This document shows positions 29,601 to 37,927 of a DNA stretch of 40,374 nucleotides, piece after piece. The notes under the pieces were generated by a model. It ran no database searches, was not told the origin of the DNA, and saw only the letters and a list, made by a program, of their open reading frames with translations. A program made the position numbers and the translations under genes. Location of the stretch: positions 1 to 40,374 of IMG/VR virus record IMGVR_UViG_3300042540_000578. One strand, written 5' to 3'. Every line of letters begins with the position of its first letter. Within the stretch, counting starts at the first letter, position 1. The stretch is from a virus.

Positions 29601-31455
29601 CGGCGACGCCTACAAGACGGCCCGCAAGAGTCTCAAGGGTCTGCCCGCGGATCTGGATTTGGCGGCGGCGTCGCTCGGCAAGTTGAAGCCCCGCCAGCAG
29701 CGCGCCGTCGAGGGTGTGTTGGCGTTGGGTGAGGCGACGACCGACTACCTCGCGACGTTGATCGAGTCCGGCAAGACCGACGCCGAGGTGCGCGACGAGG
29801 CGAACCGGTTGCGCGACGAGTACGTCAAGACGTTCCGCCAGCTCGGCCTCAACGAAGAGCAGATCAACAAGTACCTGGAAGCGATGGGGCTCACCCCCGA
29901 GCAGGTTGAGACTGCGATCGAAGTGTCGGGCATCGAGGAGTCGCGGGCGAAGCTCGAGGCGTATGCGTCGCTGTTGGAGGGGAAGATCCCCGGCAGCGTG
30001 GCTGCCAGTGTCATCGCGTCGATTGAAGCGGGCGACATCGAGGGTGCAGCGTCGCAGTTGGCCCAGTTCGCTGCGACGAACCCGATTGATATTCCGATCG
30101 GGGTCACCGTCGACCTCCCGGCGATCACCACTGCCCAGGACGCGCTTGACCAGCTTGAGCGCGACACCTTGGATATCCCTGAGTCGTTCGACCGGTTCCG
30201 TGCTGCGTTGGGCGGGTACACCGACGCTGAGACACGCGGGTTGCAGGCGTTGTCGGCGGCTGCGGATGCGGCGCAGGCTGATATCGCCGAGTCGATCGCC
30301 GCGGGCGACTACGACGAGGCCCGCCGGTTGGCTGCGGAGTACCGCACTGAGTTCGAGAAGATCCTGACGTCGTTCGGGTTGAGTGAGGAAGCCGCCAAGG
30401 GGTACATGAGCGAGCTCCTTGGTCTGGATGAGATCACGGTCGAGAACTCGATCGAGCTCGCTGGGGTCGAGGAGGCGTTGTCGCTGCTCACGATCTACAA
30501 GGGTGTGCTCGACAACCTTGAGTCGTTCGAGTTGGCCGACCAGTTGGCGATCTCCGACCTTCTCGCTGCCGGCGACTTTGAGGGCGCGAAGGAACTGATC
30601 CAGAGGGAGCTCGGCGAGGCTCGCACGGAGATCCTGGGCGACGGGATTGTGGTGCCGGTGGCGGCTGATCCGCAGGAAGGTATCGCGATCGTCGGCGAGT
30701 GGAAGACCAGTGAGGAAACGGGTCAGCCGGTGTTGGTCCCTGCGACGGCGACCACGGAGCTGGCTGATCAGGTGATGGCTGTGTGGCGCACCGATGAGAA
30801 CGGCAACCTTGTGTTGGTGCCGGTCGGGGCTGACACTGGGCGTGCGGAGGCGACGGTTGGTGGAACCCGCGCCGGGATTGAGAACGCGCCGCCGGCAGAG
30901 GTGCCGGTCGGTATTGACGACAGCGAGGCTCGCTCCGAGGCCGCAGCCCTGTTCTTCGACATTGGGCGGTTGGCGCCGATCATGCGGGTGGGGATCCAGT
31001 TCGCTGTCAACGCTGGCGGAGCTTTCGGCGACGCAGTGAAGGACGGCGCCGATCGGTTGGCTCAATCCGCTGTTGGTGGCCGCGGCAATTACGGCTACGG
31101 GTTCAACCCGAACGACATCGACAACAACCCGCGCACCCCGTTCGCGACCGGCGGCTACGTCTCGGGGCCGGGTACGGGCACGTCGGACAGCATCGCTGCC
31201 AGCTTGTCGAACGGCGAGTTTGTGATGCGCTCATCCGCTGTCCGCAGTCTCGGTGTCGGGTTCCTCGACAAGTTGAACAAGGGGTATGTGCAGGGGTTCG
31301 CGATGGGCGGGCTCGTCGGCGACACACCGGCACCGTCGCCGAGCATCGGTGGCACGAAGGTTGATTACACGGTGGTTGAGGCGAAGTCTCGGCCGACTGC
31401 GGAGGATCTGGTGCGGGTGACGAACAGTGCCGTGTTCTTGGGGGCGTCGGTATGA
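26623..31455 (+). CDS. Tape measure protein
   Basis: A 1610-residue protein; GTG at 26623 with AAGGAGG 6 bases upstream. LAVAYVQLLPSFDKFYTRM opens it; residues about 120-330 match the TP901-type tape measure core (TSAVTVPLAGIGFLSSRAALDFESG, ELGSQSGVPIDDLMEFTRTIADLG). A hydrophobic Ala/Gly region around 450-560 is the probable membrane-active part; helical repeats follow. The C-terminus has the common FATGGYVSGPGTGTSDSI and LSNGEFVMR segments. Length sets tail length: by the usual 0.15 nm per residue, about 240 nm. The frame has no interruption. Confidence 0.92.
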   Translation: MAAGNDLAVAYVQLLPSFDKFYTRMRAEASANATKFEKYGSDAGKAWGKGFAANAQAIPKSTGSAPVGGGASGASAAASALAAGVGAELGAAEGVAETAGINTGAAFAAGLSSKSAAISGLGTALTSAVTVPLAGIGFLSSRAALDFESGFTGVRKTTNATEEQFALLEEQIRATAREIPVTTEELSKIAELGSQSGVPIDDLMEFTRTIADLGVSTNIVAEDAALLLAQFASITQLPTDQFDNLGATIVDLGNKLATTEDRIVLLGQRLAATGTQIGLSQQEILGFSAALSSVGLQPEAAGTAFSRVFQKINDAVTTGNAELKQFADLAGLTNDEFRSLYETDPAALIERVVLGLSEVAESGSTTPILEDLSLIDARIRDSLQRLAASDNVIGDAIDIANTAFPDNTALAVEAEKRYATAESKLQIFLNRLKDAGIDIGEAILPAVVGVAEALQPVIAGFGGIASAVANLPGPLNEIVVGFGAIAIAGGPLLALVGRIGTGFASAGGYFTKSAAEATAAAAATKAAAVEQAAAQAAVARSQRATTGGFITSGPVSGGATAGAAAAGEKVAKANDTAAKSTGKLRGAIGGLNPAVLGLTAAVGAGIAIYEAWSSAKAEAAAATDSLADALVGEGDALNSTTTAVRDQLSDLGVEGDLSKAGLSVRGVSEELRRVPGEAEKFRRAFQNIGEDFDGENPLTRPFGGTSGSFDDAIKAAEDAGVQIPESIRKIGEAVDEGAISPDAGRELINAIVDADKATESATTSIEGNFNDLKNAASDFGIDLDPFVDRFNAADGDLEKQRQVIDQVLAKYPELAPIIGRVADEASVAQDSLGGLSQGFASSAQGASSLERQLGRVDAMLKLSSGSFQAARSAAEAYLSAIENSSAFDNIVASSLAAGEAIKGLWEGGGFRQSEEERQQLAREAAQEQDRLATEARDAATDIGNLTDRMRALNPQLEILRINSEAAASAGNAFRESIENSSSLDDIAGSVISLGDAYKTARKSLKGLPADLDLAAASLGKLKPRQQRAVEGVLALGEATTDYLATLIESGKTDAEVRDEANRLRDEYVKTFRQLGLNEEQINKYLEAMGLTPEQVETAIEVSGIEESRAKLEAYASLLEGKIPGSVAASVIASIEAGDIEGAASQLAQFAATNPIDIPIGVTVDLPAITTAQDALDQLERDTLDIPESFDRFRAALGGYTDAETRGLQALSAAADAAQADIAESIAAGDYDEARRLAAEYRTEFEKILTSFGLSEEAAKGYMSELLGLDEITVENSIELAGVEEALSLLTIYKGVLDNLESFELADQLAISDLLAAGDFEGAKELIQRELGEARTEILGDGIVVPVAADPQEGIAIVGEWKTSEETGQPVLVPATATTELADQVMAVWRTDENGNLVLVPVGADTGRAEATVGGTRAGIENAPPAEVPVGIDDSEARSEAAALFFDIGRLAPIMRVGIQFAVNAGGAFGDAVKDGADRLAQSAVGGRGNYGYGFNPNDIDNNPRTPFATGGYVSGPGTGTSDSIAASLSNGEFVMRSSAVRSLGVGFLDKLNKGYVQGFAMGGLVGDTPAPSPSIGGTKVDYTVVEAKSRPTAEDLVRVTNSAVFLGASV

Positions 31456-31922
31456 GTTTCGACGCTGACCCGTACATGGACGTGACGATCGCGGGGAACG
31501 ATCTGTCGACCGATTCGTGGTTCTGTTTGAACCCGCAGGACTTGTTGTCGTTCGCGCCGCAACGCTCGGACAACGTGCCGCTCGCCGGGGTCAACGGTGT
31601 GCTGCCACGCCCGACCTACGACGACCAGCAGACCATCGACCTCCAGTTCGTTGTCACCGGCAACCACATCCCTGACGGTGACACCTATGCGAACGCTGCG
31701 GAGCGGTTGGCTGCGGTGAAGCGTCTGTTCGCCGCCGCGTACTTCCGTGCGACCCGCGACGCCGACGGGTGCATCGTCTGCAACGTCATCGACGTGGACG
31801 GCTCGGAGTACGAGGGCCGCGTGCAGGTCGGGCCTCCGAAGTTCTCCGAGGGCTTGTTTGAGTGCAACGCGGTGATGTCGGTGACGATCGTTGACGGCGA
31901 ACTCGCGCCGACCGGTTCCTGA
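31452..31922 (+). CDS. Distal tail protein-like minor tail protein
   Basis: A 156-residue beta-rich protein, ATGA overlap with the tape measure. DPYMDVTIAGNDLSTDSWFCLNP, then RPTYDDQQTIDLQFVVTGNHI, AAERLAAVKRLFAAAYF and YEGRVQVGPPKFSEGLFECNAVMSVTIV, follows the strand-helix-strand layout of distal tail (Dit) N-domains, which form the ring between tail tube and hub. The position right after the tape measure is canonical. It lacks the galectin-like second half of larger Dit proteins. Confidence 0.7.
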   Translation: MSFDADPYMDVTIAGNDLSTDSWFCLNPQDLLSFAPQRSDNVPLAGVNGVLPRPTYDDQQTIDLQFVVTGNHIPDGDTYANAAERLAAVKRLFAAAYFRATRDADGCIVCNVIDVDGSEYEGRVQVGPPKFSEGLFECNAVMSVTIVDGELAPTGS

Positions 31923-34087
31923 TGGCTGTCGAGGTGATCGTCTTTGAGGACGACAACACGACCCCGGTTGTGAACCTGACCGACTCGCGCCAGGTGCGCG
32001 ACGTCACCGGCAAAGATGTGTTGACCGGGGTCGGCGAAGGCTCGGTGGTGGTCGACCACGACCACCCGCAGGTTGCCGAGTTGACCGGTGGCAGGATCGT
32101 GCAGGTTCACGACGAGGGCCGTGTCCCGTTGTCGTTCACGATCGACAAGAAACGCACTGTGATCGTCCCGTCCAGCGCGAACGATTCCGACAAGACGATC
32201 ACGGTGTCCGGCAAGGGGCTGCGCGGCTACCTGGACCGGGCCCGCGTGTTGCCGTGGCTGCCGGTCGCGTCGGACGGTGTGGCTGACCAGCGGCCGATCA
32301 CTCGGCGCCGCGTGTTCAATCCGGCGTCCCCGACTCAGGATCTGTCGGCGTGGACGACACCTGTCGTGCAGGCACGCACCGAGACACAACCGGCCCGACC
32401 TAGAGGCTGGCCCAGCAACGACGCGAAGTGGCTGTGGGGCATCACCGAATCCGACGACATGGCGGCGGGTGACTGCTGGTTCGTCCGCGACTTCACGTTG
32501 GAGATCGACTCGACGTGCGTGTTCTTGGTGACCGCAGACGACAAGTTCGTGGACTTCCTTGAGGGCGCAGAGCTACAGCGCGAGGAACCGAAGTATCCGG
32601 CTCAGACGTTCTGGGACCCGTTCCGTTCACCGATGCTGCTGAAGGCTGGGACGTACCGGTACGGCGTGAAGGGCACGAACGAGACGAACGTGCCGCTGTT
32701 TGAGATGGCTAAAGCCGCGGTGATGGCCGAGGCGTGGCGCACGTCGTCCGCTGGTATGACGACCCGCATCTTTATGACCGGCCTGCCGGTTGAGGGCGAG
32801 GAAGAGTATGACGATCAGTACGGCACATGGAAGTGCTTGTCGTACCCGGAGTTGGGTGACGCCGGTTACGGGCACACCGCAGGCGAAATCATGGACGTGC
32901 TACTCGCCGAAGCACAGGCCCGCAGTGAAATCCCAGACCTCACATGGGACTTCAGCGGCACCCTTGACTCCAACGGCGATGCGTGGGCTGACCGCATCCC
33001 TGAGATCGACTTTGACGCCACCGGCACCATCGGCGACGCACTGTCGAAACTGGAGGACTCGGGCTATGTCGACGTTGAGGTGACAAACGCGGGCGGTATC
33101 GAACTCCGCTTGTTCAACAGGGCGGCACGCGGAACGATCCAGCCGATCACCATTTCGACCGCCGCAGGCAACCTCCAGTCGCATGCCGTCGAAGAGAACT
33201 TCGACATTCAGAACAACGTGCTGCTTGTCCGTGACCGCGGCATGTACCTGATGGACTCCGATCTGTCCATCCTTGCCTACGGCCCGCGGCCGGGCGGGTC
33301 GGTGCAGGTTGGGCCGATCGAAACCCCAGAGGTCTTGGAACAGATCGGCGCCGCCTACCTCGACGGGGCGACGACACCGGGCGAATCGGTGATCGTGGAG
33401 ACGACCCCGATGTTTGACTTCGCAGCGTCACCGGGTGACTACTGCGATGTCGAGGGCGAACTGTTGCGGGTCACGGAGTTGGGATTCAAGTTGGATCAGC
33501 ATGACGGCCGGTTGCGTACCGTCCCGGTGTTCTCCACGCCCTACGAGCTGTCCCGTAAGCGGTCGGAAGCGGTCGTGGAACGGTTGATCGCTGAGAACGG
33601 TGTGTCGCAGGCGTCAGCGCGTGTGATCGACACCGGCACGAACATCCCGTCGGGCCGTCTGGACCCGGTGAAGCTCACGTCGTGGTCCTGGACACTCCCG
33701 GAGGATCTAGAGGTCGAATTCTGGGACACCGACGAAGATGAACCGGTCGGCTGGCAGCCGTACACGCTGGAAGAACCGGTGCGGCTGTGGGCGATGATCG
33801 TTGAGTGTGATTGGGCCGAACCTGACGGGCTCGGCGGGCTCACCCAGGTGTCGGAGGGCGAGTCGCATTTCTCGTTGCAGATCGACGGCGGGCCTGCCCC
33901 GGTGCCGCTGGTCGTAGTGGTGGATGAGACAAACATTGTTGACCCGAGCGACCCCTACATTTACGGCATTCAATACATTTTCGGGCCAGCCTACCTGGCG
34001 GCCGGTCAGCGGATCAGTGTGGCGCCGACGGTCAATGGTGCCCATGTGAACGGGTCAGTAAGTATTTGGGCGACGGAGCCACTATGA
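31922..34087 (+). CDS. Tail hub / Tal-like minor tail protein with lectin-like insertion
   Basis: A 721-residue protein, TGATG overlap upstream. The N-terminal part (VEVIVFEDDNTTPVVNL, SVVVDHDHPQVAELTGGRIVQVHDEG, KTITVSGKGLRGYLDRARVLPW) matches the hub proteins of actinophages (ReqiPepy6 Gp37-like). An insertion at about residues 170-260 (GDCWFVRDFTLEIDSTCVFLVTADDKFVDFLEGAEL) looks like a PA14- or lectin-type sugar-binding module. The later part resumes hub features (GDALSKLEDSGYVDVEV, DNVL-type strand). It probably contacts the host wall at adsorption. Confidence 0.7.
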   Translation: MAVEVIVFEDDNTTPVVNLTDSRQVRDVTGKDVLTGVGEGSVVVDHDHPQVAELTGGRIVQVHDEGRVPLSFTIDKKRTVIVPSSANDSDKTITVSGKGLRGYLDRARVLPWLPVASDGVADQRPITRRRVFNPASPTQDLSAWTTPVVQARTETQPARPRGWPSNDAKWLWGITESDDMAAGDCWFVRDFTLEIDSTCVFLVTADDKFVDFLEGAELQREEPKYPAQTFWDPFRSPMLLKAGTYRYGVKGTNETNVPLFEMAKAAVMAEAWRTSSAGMTTRIFMTGLPVEGEEEYDDQYGTWKCLSYPELGDAGYGHTAGEIMDVLLAEAQARSEIPDLTWDFSGTLDSNGDAWADRIPEIDFDATGTIGDALSKLEDSGYVDVEVTNAGGIELRLFNRAARGTIQPITISTAAGNLQSHAVEENFDIQNNVLLVRDRGMYLMDSDLSILAYGPRPGGSVQVGPIETPEVLEQIGAAYLDGATTPGESVIVETTPMFDFAASPGDYCDVEGELLRVTELGFKLDQHDGRLRTVPVFSTPYELSRKRSEAVVERLIAENGVSQASARVIDTGTNIPSGRLDPVKLTSWSWTLPEDLEVEFWDTDEDEPVGWQPYTLEEPVRLWAMIVECDWAEPDGLGGLTQVSEGESHFSLQIDGGPAPVPLVVVVDETNIVDPSDPYIYGIQYIFGPAYLAAGQRISVAPTVNGAHVNGSVSIWATEPL

Positions 34088-34425
34088 GCCAGTTTTCGGT
34101 TGCTGAAATCATTGTGCTGCTGGTCAACGTGGCGATGGTGTCGGCGTCCGCTGTTATCAACTGGCGGGCGTCTCAGCATGGTGTGGTCCGCTATCGGATG
34201 GTTCACGCCGCGGTCGCGTCTCTGTCGGGCGTGTATGCGGTCGGCTACATGTTCCTGTTGTTCGGCGATGTGTCAGTCCAGAACTGGAGCAGCCTGTTTC
34301 GGGGCGTGTCGATTGTTGCGTGGCCGGTGGTGTGGTGGTGGCCCGCTTTGACGTCGCTGCGTGTTCACCGCGAACTGAAGAAGGCGTTGCAGGCGCATCT
34401 TGACGCCGACGAGGTGGCGCCGTGA
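34084..34425 (+). CDS. Membrane protein, three spans, holin-like
   Basis: A 113-residue protein, ATGA overlap with the hub gene. Three hydrophobic helices are visible: about 6-25 (AEIIVLLVNVAMVSASAVI), 40-62 (AVASLSGVYAVGYMFLLFG) and 75-90 (GVSIVAWPVVWWWPAL), then a charged helix (RVHRELKKALQAHLDADE). Size and location two genes before the endolysin fit a holin or antiholin. Membrane topology cannot prove the role. Confidence 0.6.
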   Translation: MSQFSVAEIIVLLVNVAMVSASAVINWRASQHGVVRYRMVHAAVASLSGVYAVGYMFLLFGDVSVQNWSSLFRGVSIVAWPVVWWWPALTSLRVHRELKKALQAHLDADEVAP

Positions 34426-34745
34426 ATAACTGGTTCATTCTGATCGGCGCGCTCGCGGGCGGTGCGGTAACGGCGCTGGTGACAGCGTTCGCGACGAAGG
34501 GCAAGACCCACGCAGAGGCGTTGCATCTGGACGCCCAAGCAACCGATGTGATCGTGGCTGCTGCCGCGAAACTGGTGGAGCGGCAGATGGTCAGCAGCGA
34601 CCGCAACGAAGAACGTCTTGAAGCGAAGATCAACGAGTTGGAGACACGGATTGATGAACTCACCCGTGTCGTGGTGGCGTTGTCTGCACAGCTCACTGCG
34701 GCGGGTATCACGCCGGTTGTGTCGCCTGATTCGTGGCGGCGTTGA
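34422..34745 (+). CDS. Membrane-anchored coiled-coil protein, holin or spanin-like
   Basis: A 107-residue protein, GTG in a GTGA overlap. One N-terminal span (WFILIGALAGGAVTALVTAFA) is followed by a long charged coiled coil (ERLEAKINELETRIDELTRVVVALSAQL). This is the pattern of class III holins and of inner spanin-type proteins. It lies beside the three-span protein and two genes before the endolysin, so a lysis role is likely. Confidence 0.55.
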   Translation: MNNWFILIGALAGGAVTALVTAFATKGKTHAEALHLDAQATDVIVAAAAKLVERQMVSSDRNEERLEAKINELETRIDELTRVVVALSAQLTAAGITPVVSPDSWRR

Positions 34746-34746
34746 C

Positions 34747-34935
34747 GTGGCGGACCCGTTTGTCGACTGGGGGCAACCCTATGACGACGACGGGACGGAC
34801 GACGTGTGGGAACTCCCGGAGTCGTTGCTGATTTCGTATCTGATGCGGGCTGCTGCTGGGGAGTCGGTCGACATGTTGTTGTTGGAACTTGAGGCGAACG
34901 CGATTCATTGCGGGCATGACGGAGATGATGACTGA
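34747..34935 (+). CDS. Small acidic hypothetical protein, 62 aa
   Basis: Start GTG at 34747, one base after the upstream stop; TGATG overlap with the endolysin gene. The protein is strongly acidic (DWGQPYDDDGTDDVWELPES) with one amphipathic helix (LLISYLMRAAAGESVDMLLLELEA). No family is recognised. An upstream in-frame run to 34618 exists but is antisense-like in composition, so the short form is preferred. Confidence 0.5.
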   Translation: MADPFVDWGQPYDDDGTDDVWELPESLLISYLMRAAAGESVDMLLLELEANAIHCGHDGDDD

Positions 34936-35651
34936 TGGCTTACGCGGCGAACCTGAGAGGTTGGGGGCCGGGTTGGCCGACTGACCGTTCGGCCGACATG
35001 GCAACTGTCAGGGCGGCACGCTCTGGCGCCCGGTTCACCGTCCACCGCGACATCGCCCCGATCATCCGGTATCTGATTGACGAGGTGGAGCGTCGCGGGT
35101 TCCTGATCGACCACGGGCCAGCAGATGTGGATGACGACTGGAGCTACGCCAATCGTCCGATCCGCGGTCGGAACACCCCATCGAACCATTCGTGGGGTTT
35201 GGCGATCGACATCAACGCCCAGGACTATCCGCTCGGCTCAAGTAAGCGGTTGCCGCAGTGGATTGTCGACCTGTTCAAGGACATGCATTTCGAGTACGGC
35301 GGCGACTGGTCGGGCCGTAAGGACGGCATGCACCTGGAATTTGCCGGGTCACGCAGCCAAGCGCAGTGGATTGTCGCTGCTCTGGCCGGTCACGCGTTGA
35401 CCGGGTCGAAGCCCCAGGTGCCGTCGTCGGTGCCGCCACCAATCCCACTACTCCAAGCGGAGGACGATATGGACGCAATTCTGAGATGCCCCGGTAAGGG
35501 TGTCATGCACATCGTGGGCGGGCTCGCTAACACGTTGGAAACGGCTGAGGTGCCGCTGGTCGAGCAGTCCTACGTGAAGCAGGGGTTGAAGGTCTACAAG
35601 GCTGACATCTCGCCGCGCCGCTGGGATCAGCTTGAACGACAGATGCGCTGA
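34935..35651 (+). CDS. Endolysin, VanY/M15-type peptidase
   Basis: A 238-residue protein. NTPSNHSWGLAIDIN carries zinc ligands H85 and D92 (SxHxxGxAxD), and DGMHLEF carries H133, the pattern of M15 L-alanyl-D-glutamate or D-Ala-D-Ala peptidases that cut stem peptides of peptidoglycan. A Pro-rich linker (about 160-172) leads to a 65-residue C-terminal module (DMDAILRCPGKGVMHIVGG onward) that may bind the wall. No signal peptide is seen, so release needs a holin; candidates flank it. ATG in a TGATG overlap. Confidence 0.85.
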   Translation: MAYAANLRGWGPGWPTDRSADMATVRAARSGARFTVHRDIAPIIRYLIDEVERRGFLIDHGPADVDDDWSYANRPIRGRNTPSNHSWGLAIDINAQDYPLGSSKRLPQWIVDLFKDMHFEYGGDWSGRKDGMHLEFAGSRSQAQWIVAALAGHALTGSKPQVPSSVPPPIPLLQAEDDMDAILRCPGKGVMHIVGGLANTLETAEVPLVEQSYVKQGLKVYKADISPRRWDQLERQMR

Positions 35652-35654
35652 ACG

Positions 35655-36458
35655 ATGCCGTCGCTGGTGACAGGTGCGCCGCCGTCGGTGCCGCCCATCG
35701 CGTTCTCCCGTTGGGCACAGTTCGACCCGCCGTGGTTCAGCGTGATCGGCGAATCACCGGTCGACATTCTTCGCACAGTCAGGCTCGGTGAGGTTGACGC
35801 CCCGGTGAGGTTGTCGGCGTCGATGCCGTTGCAGAACACCGGCACAGCATCTACGACGGTCGTGTCGTTCACCCAGTTCGGCAGGTATCGGGTGCCGCTG
35901 CCGTCGAAGGTGTGGACGCTTCGCAACGGTGACGACCAGTGGTTCGGCCAGTCCAGCTCGACCTACTGGGAGATTTCGTCGCTGGGGCCGACGTTCTTCG
36001 GTTGGTGGCGCGCCGACTCGGTACGGATGTGGGACACCACGCAGCATTGGACACAGACCCGCAGCATGTCGGGTGGCGGTGTCCCGATCTGGGCGATGAC
36101 CCCGACGGTGGACGAGTTGCGACGCGGTGCCGGTGGTGTGCGTCATTCGCTCGCCTTGTCGGTCGCGGGGAACTACTCGCCCGATCGGGTTCCCGGCACG
36201 TTCAAGAGTGATGGCACAGACCCGACCCATCCGCTGCGCTCCGGTGAATGCCTACGGCTGACCGACATCGCGTACAAGCGTCTCCTGGGCGAGTGTGTGA
36301 CCGCCGATGACCGGGCTGTGGTGTTCGCTCTGCGGTTCCACGGGTGCCGTGTGAACGACAAGACGGCGGCAAGCGCGGGCCACAACTTGCGGACCCCTGT
36401 CGGTGCGGACCTGACGATCCAGATCCGGCTTCTTGACTTTGAGGTTGTCTATGCCTGA
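35655..36458 (+). CDS. Unknown beta-rich protein, probably virion or wall-associated
   Basis: A 267-residue protein starting three bases after the endolysin. It is rich in Trp, Gly and strands (VWTLRNGDDQWFG, YWEISSLGPTFFGWWRADSVRMWD). The second half, from VPIWAMTPTVDELRRGAGG through HSLALSVAGNYSP, SDGTDPTHPLRSGECLRL and ALRFHGCRVNDKTAA, resembles from memory a domain in secreted actinobacterial proteins and some phage proteins of unknown function. A role in adhesion or glycan handling is possible. No catalytic motif is recognised. Confidence 0.55.
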   Translation: MPSLVTGAPPSVPPIAFSRWAQFDPPWFSVIGESPVDILRTVRLGEVDAPVRLSASMPLQNTGTASTTVVSFTQFGRYRVPLPSKVWTLRNGDDQWFGQSSSTYWEISSLGPTFFGWWRADSVRMWDTTQHWTQTRSMSGGGVPIWAMTPTVDELRRGAGGVRHSLALSVAGNYSPDRVPGTFKSDGTDPTHPLRSGECLRLTDIAYKRLLGECVTADDRAVVFALRFHGCRVNDKTAASAGHNLRTPVGADLTIQIRLLDFEVVYA

Positions 36459-36672
36459 CACGCCGTCGTTGGACGAGTTCGCCGCGACCCGTAAATGCAA
36501 GAGCGGCTACCCGTCGTGGGTCGATTCGTTGCCCGACGACATCCAGGAGCAGATCATGTCGTCGTCAGCGGGTCACAGTGTCGTGGTCGACTGGCTGCAC
36601 GGGCTCGGCTACGAGAGGGCGACGCAGAACATTGTGGGCAACTGGCGCAGGCGTCGCGGGTGGACACCTTGA
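36451..36672 (+). CDS. Small HTH-like protein, 73 aa
   Basis: ATG at 36451, overlapping the previous gene by 8 bases. CKSGYPSWVDSLPDDIQEQI, then HSVVVDWLHGLGYERATQNIVGNWRRRRGW, has the helix-turn-helix-like V-x2-W-L-x2-L-G-Y-x2-A-T pattern of small actinophage DNA-binding proteins. Its stop overlaps the TTG start of the phosphoesterase, so the two are made together; a regulator-enzyme pair is conceivable. Confidence 0.5.
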   Translation: MPDTPSLDEFAATRKCKSGYPSWVDSLPDDIQEQIMSSSAGHSVVVDWLHGLGYERATQNIVGNWRRRRGWTP

Positions 36673-37715
36673 CCGACCTCGACAACTTCGCTTCCGACGC
36701 CTCGGTCGCTGCGGCGGCTGCCCGCCTGGAGACTGAACGCAAGCAGCATCAGGCAACACGCCGCGAGTTGGCCCGCACCCAGGAGCGCGTTGACGAGCTG
36801 GAGCAGCTCCTTGACCGCTATCAGGTGGTGAAACCGGCTGACATGCGGGTGCCGAAGTGGATGGCAGCGAAAGCGTCGAAGAAAGCGCATCGGGCCACCG
36901 CTCTGCTCCAGCTCTCAGACCTCCACCTGGACGAGGTGGTCGACCTCGCTGAGATGAGCGGGATGAACGAGTACAGCCGGTCGATCGCGGAACGGCGCCT
37001 TGAGACGGTTGTCGAGGGCACAGTGAAGTTGACCTCAACTTACGTCTCCGGTGTCACCTTCGACGGCATCGTGGTCGCCCTGAACGGCGATATTTTGACG
37101 GGCGAAATTCACGACGAATTGGCCCGCACGAACGAAGCACCCACCACTGCGAGCGTTACTCATTGGGTGCCACGGTTGGCGTCGGCGTTGACGTATCTGG
37201 CCGATCATTTCGGTCGCGTTCATGTTCCCTGCACGGACGGGAATCATGACAGGTCGTACAAGAAGATTCCTGCGAAACAGCGTGCTGAGAGCAGTTTTGC
37301 TTGGGTGGTGTACAACTGGCTGGCCGATGTGTTGCGCGACGACGAACGGATCACGTTCTCTATCACGACCGCTCCGGGCCAGGTGTATCCCATCTATGAC
37401 ACGGTGTTCCATCAGAGCCACGGAGATGCGTTCAGGAGCGCCGGGGGCATCGGCGGCATCTTCCCGTCCATGCTGAAGCACATCGCCCGTCTGGACGCCA
37501 TGTGGGGCACTCAGGGGCACAAGATTGACTGCCACCTGTTCGGCCACTGGCATCAACTGTTGTTCGGCCCCAACTTTTGCGTAAACGGTTCCCTCAAAGG
37601 GTACGACGAATACGCAAGAAATTCGGCGTTCGGGTTTGAGCAGCCCCGGCAGGCTCTCGCTGTTGTCACGCCTGAACGTGGCATCGTGCAACAGATGCCG
37701 GTGTACGCCGAATGA
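36669..37715 (+). CDS. Calcineurin-like metallophosphoesterase with coiled-coil N-terminus
   Basis: A 348-residue protein; TTG start in a TTGA overlap (GTG at 36660, in frame, is an alternative). Residues 10-50 form a coiled coil. The phosphoesterase domain has every metal motif: D84-L-H86, G-D141, GNHD (192-194 region), SHGD (251-253) and GHWH (292-295). Such enzymes hydrolyse phosphodiesters or phosphomonoesters; phage members can act on nucleotides, DNA or RNA. It sits between lysis and fibre genes, away from the replication genes. Substrate unknown. Confidence 0.85.
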   Translation: MTDLDNFASDASVAAAAARLETERKQHQATRRELARTQERVDELEQLLDRYQVVKPADMRVPKWMAAKASKKAHRATALLQLSDLHLDEVVDLAEMSGMNEYSRSIAERRLETVVEGTVKLTSTYVSGVTFDGIVVALNGDILTGEIHDELARTNEAPTTASVTHWVPRLASALTYLADHFGRVHVPCTDGNHDRSYKKIPAKQRAESSFAWVVYNWLADVLRDDERITFSITTAPGQVYPIYDTVFHQSHGDAFRSAGGIGGIFPSMLKHIARLDAMWGTQGHKIDCHLFGHWHQLLFGPNFCVNGSLKGYDEYARNSAFGFEQPRQALAVVTPERGIVQQMPVYAE

Positions 37716-37753
37716 CCTCCTATTACATCCCCTCTTCGAACAAGGAGCCCATC

Positions 37754-37927
37754 ATGAATGAAGCAACTCGCGCATGGATCTACCGCATCCTGCTCGCCCT
37801 CCAGCCGCTCGTCGTCGCCTACGGCGTCGCGACCGAAGAGCAGACGGTTCTGTGGGTCGGTGTGGCGTCGGCGGTGCTTGGCACCGGCCTCGCGACGCTT
37901 AACACTTCGACCTCCCCCGACGTCTGA
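37754..37927 (+). CDS. Small two-span membrane protein, holin-like
   Basis: A 57-residue protein; ATG at 37754 with AAGGAG upstream (37742). IYRILLALQPLVVAYGVA and TVLWVGVASAVLGTGLATL are two spans, with a short polar end (NTSTSPDV). The pattern closely resembles short actinophage holins. It is about 2.1 kb after the endolysin gene; TGATG overlap with the fibre-type gene that follows. Confidence 0.65.
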   Translation: MNEATRAWIYRILLALQPLVVAYGVATEEQTVLWVGVASAVLGTGLATLNTSTSPDV

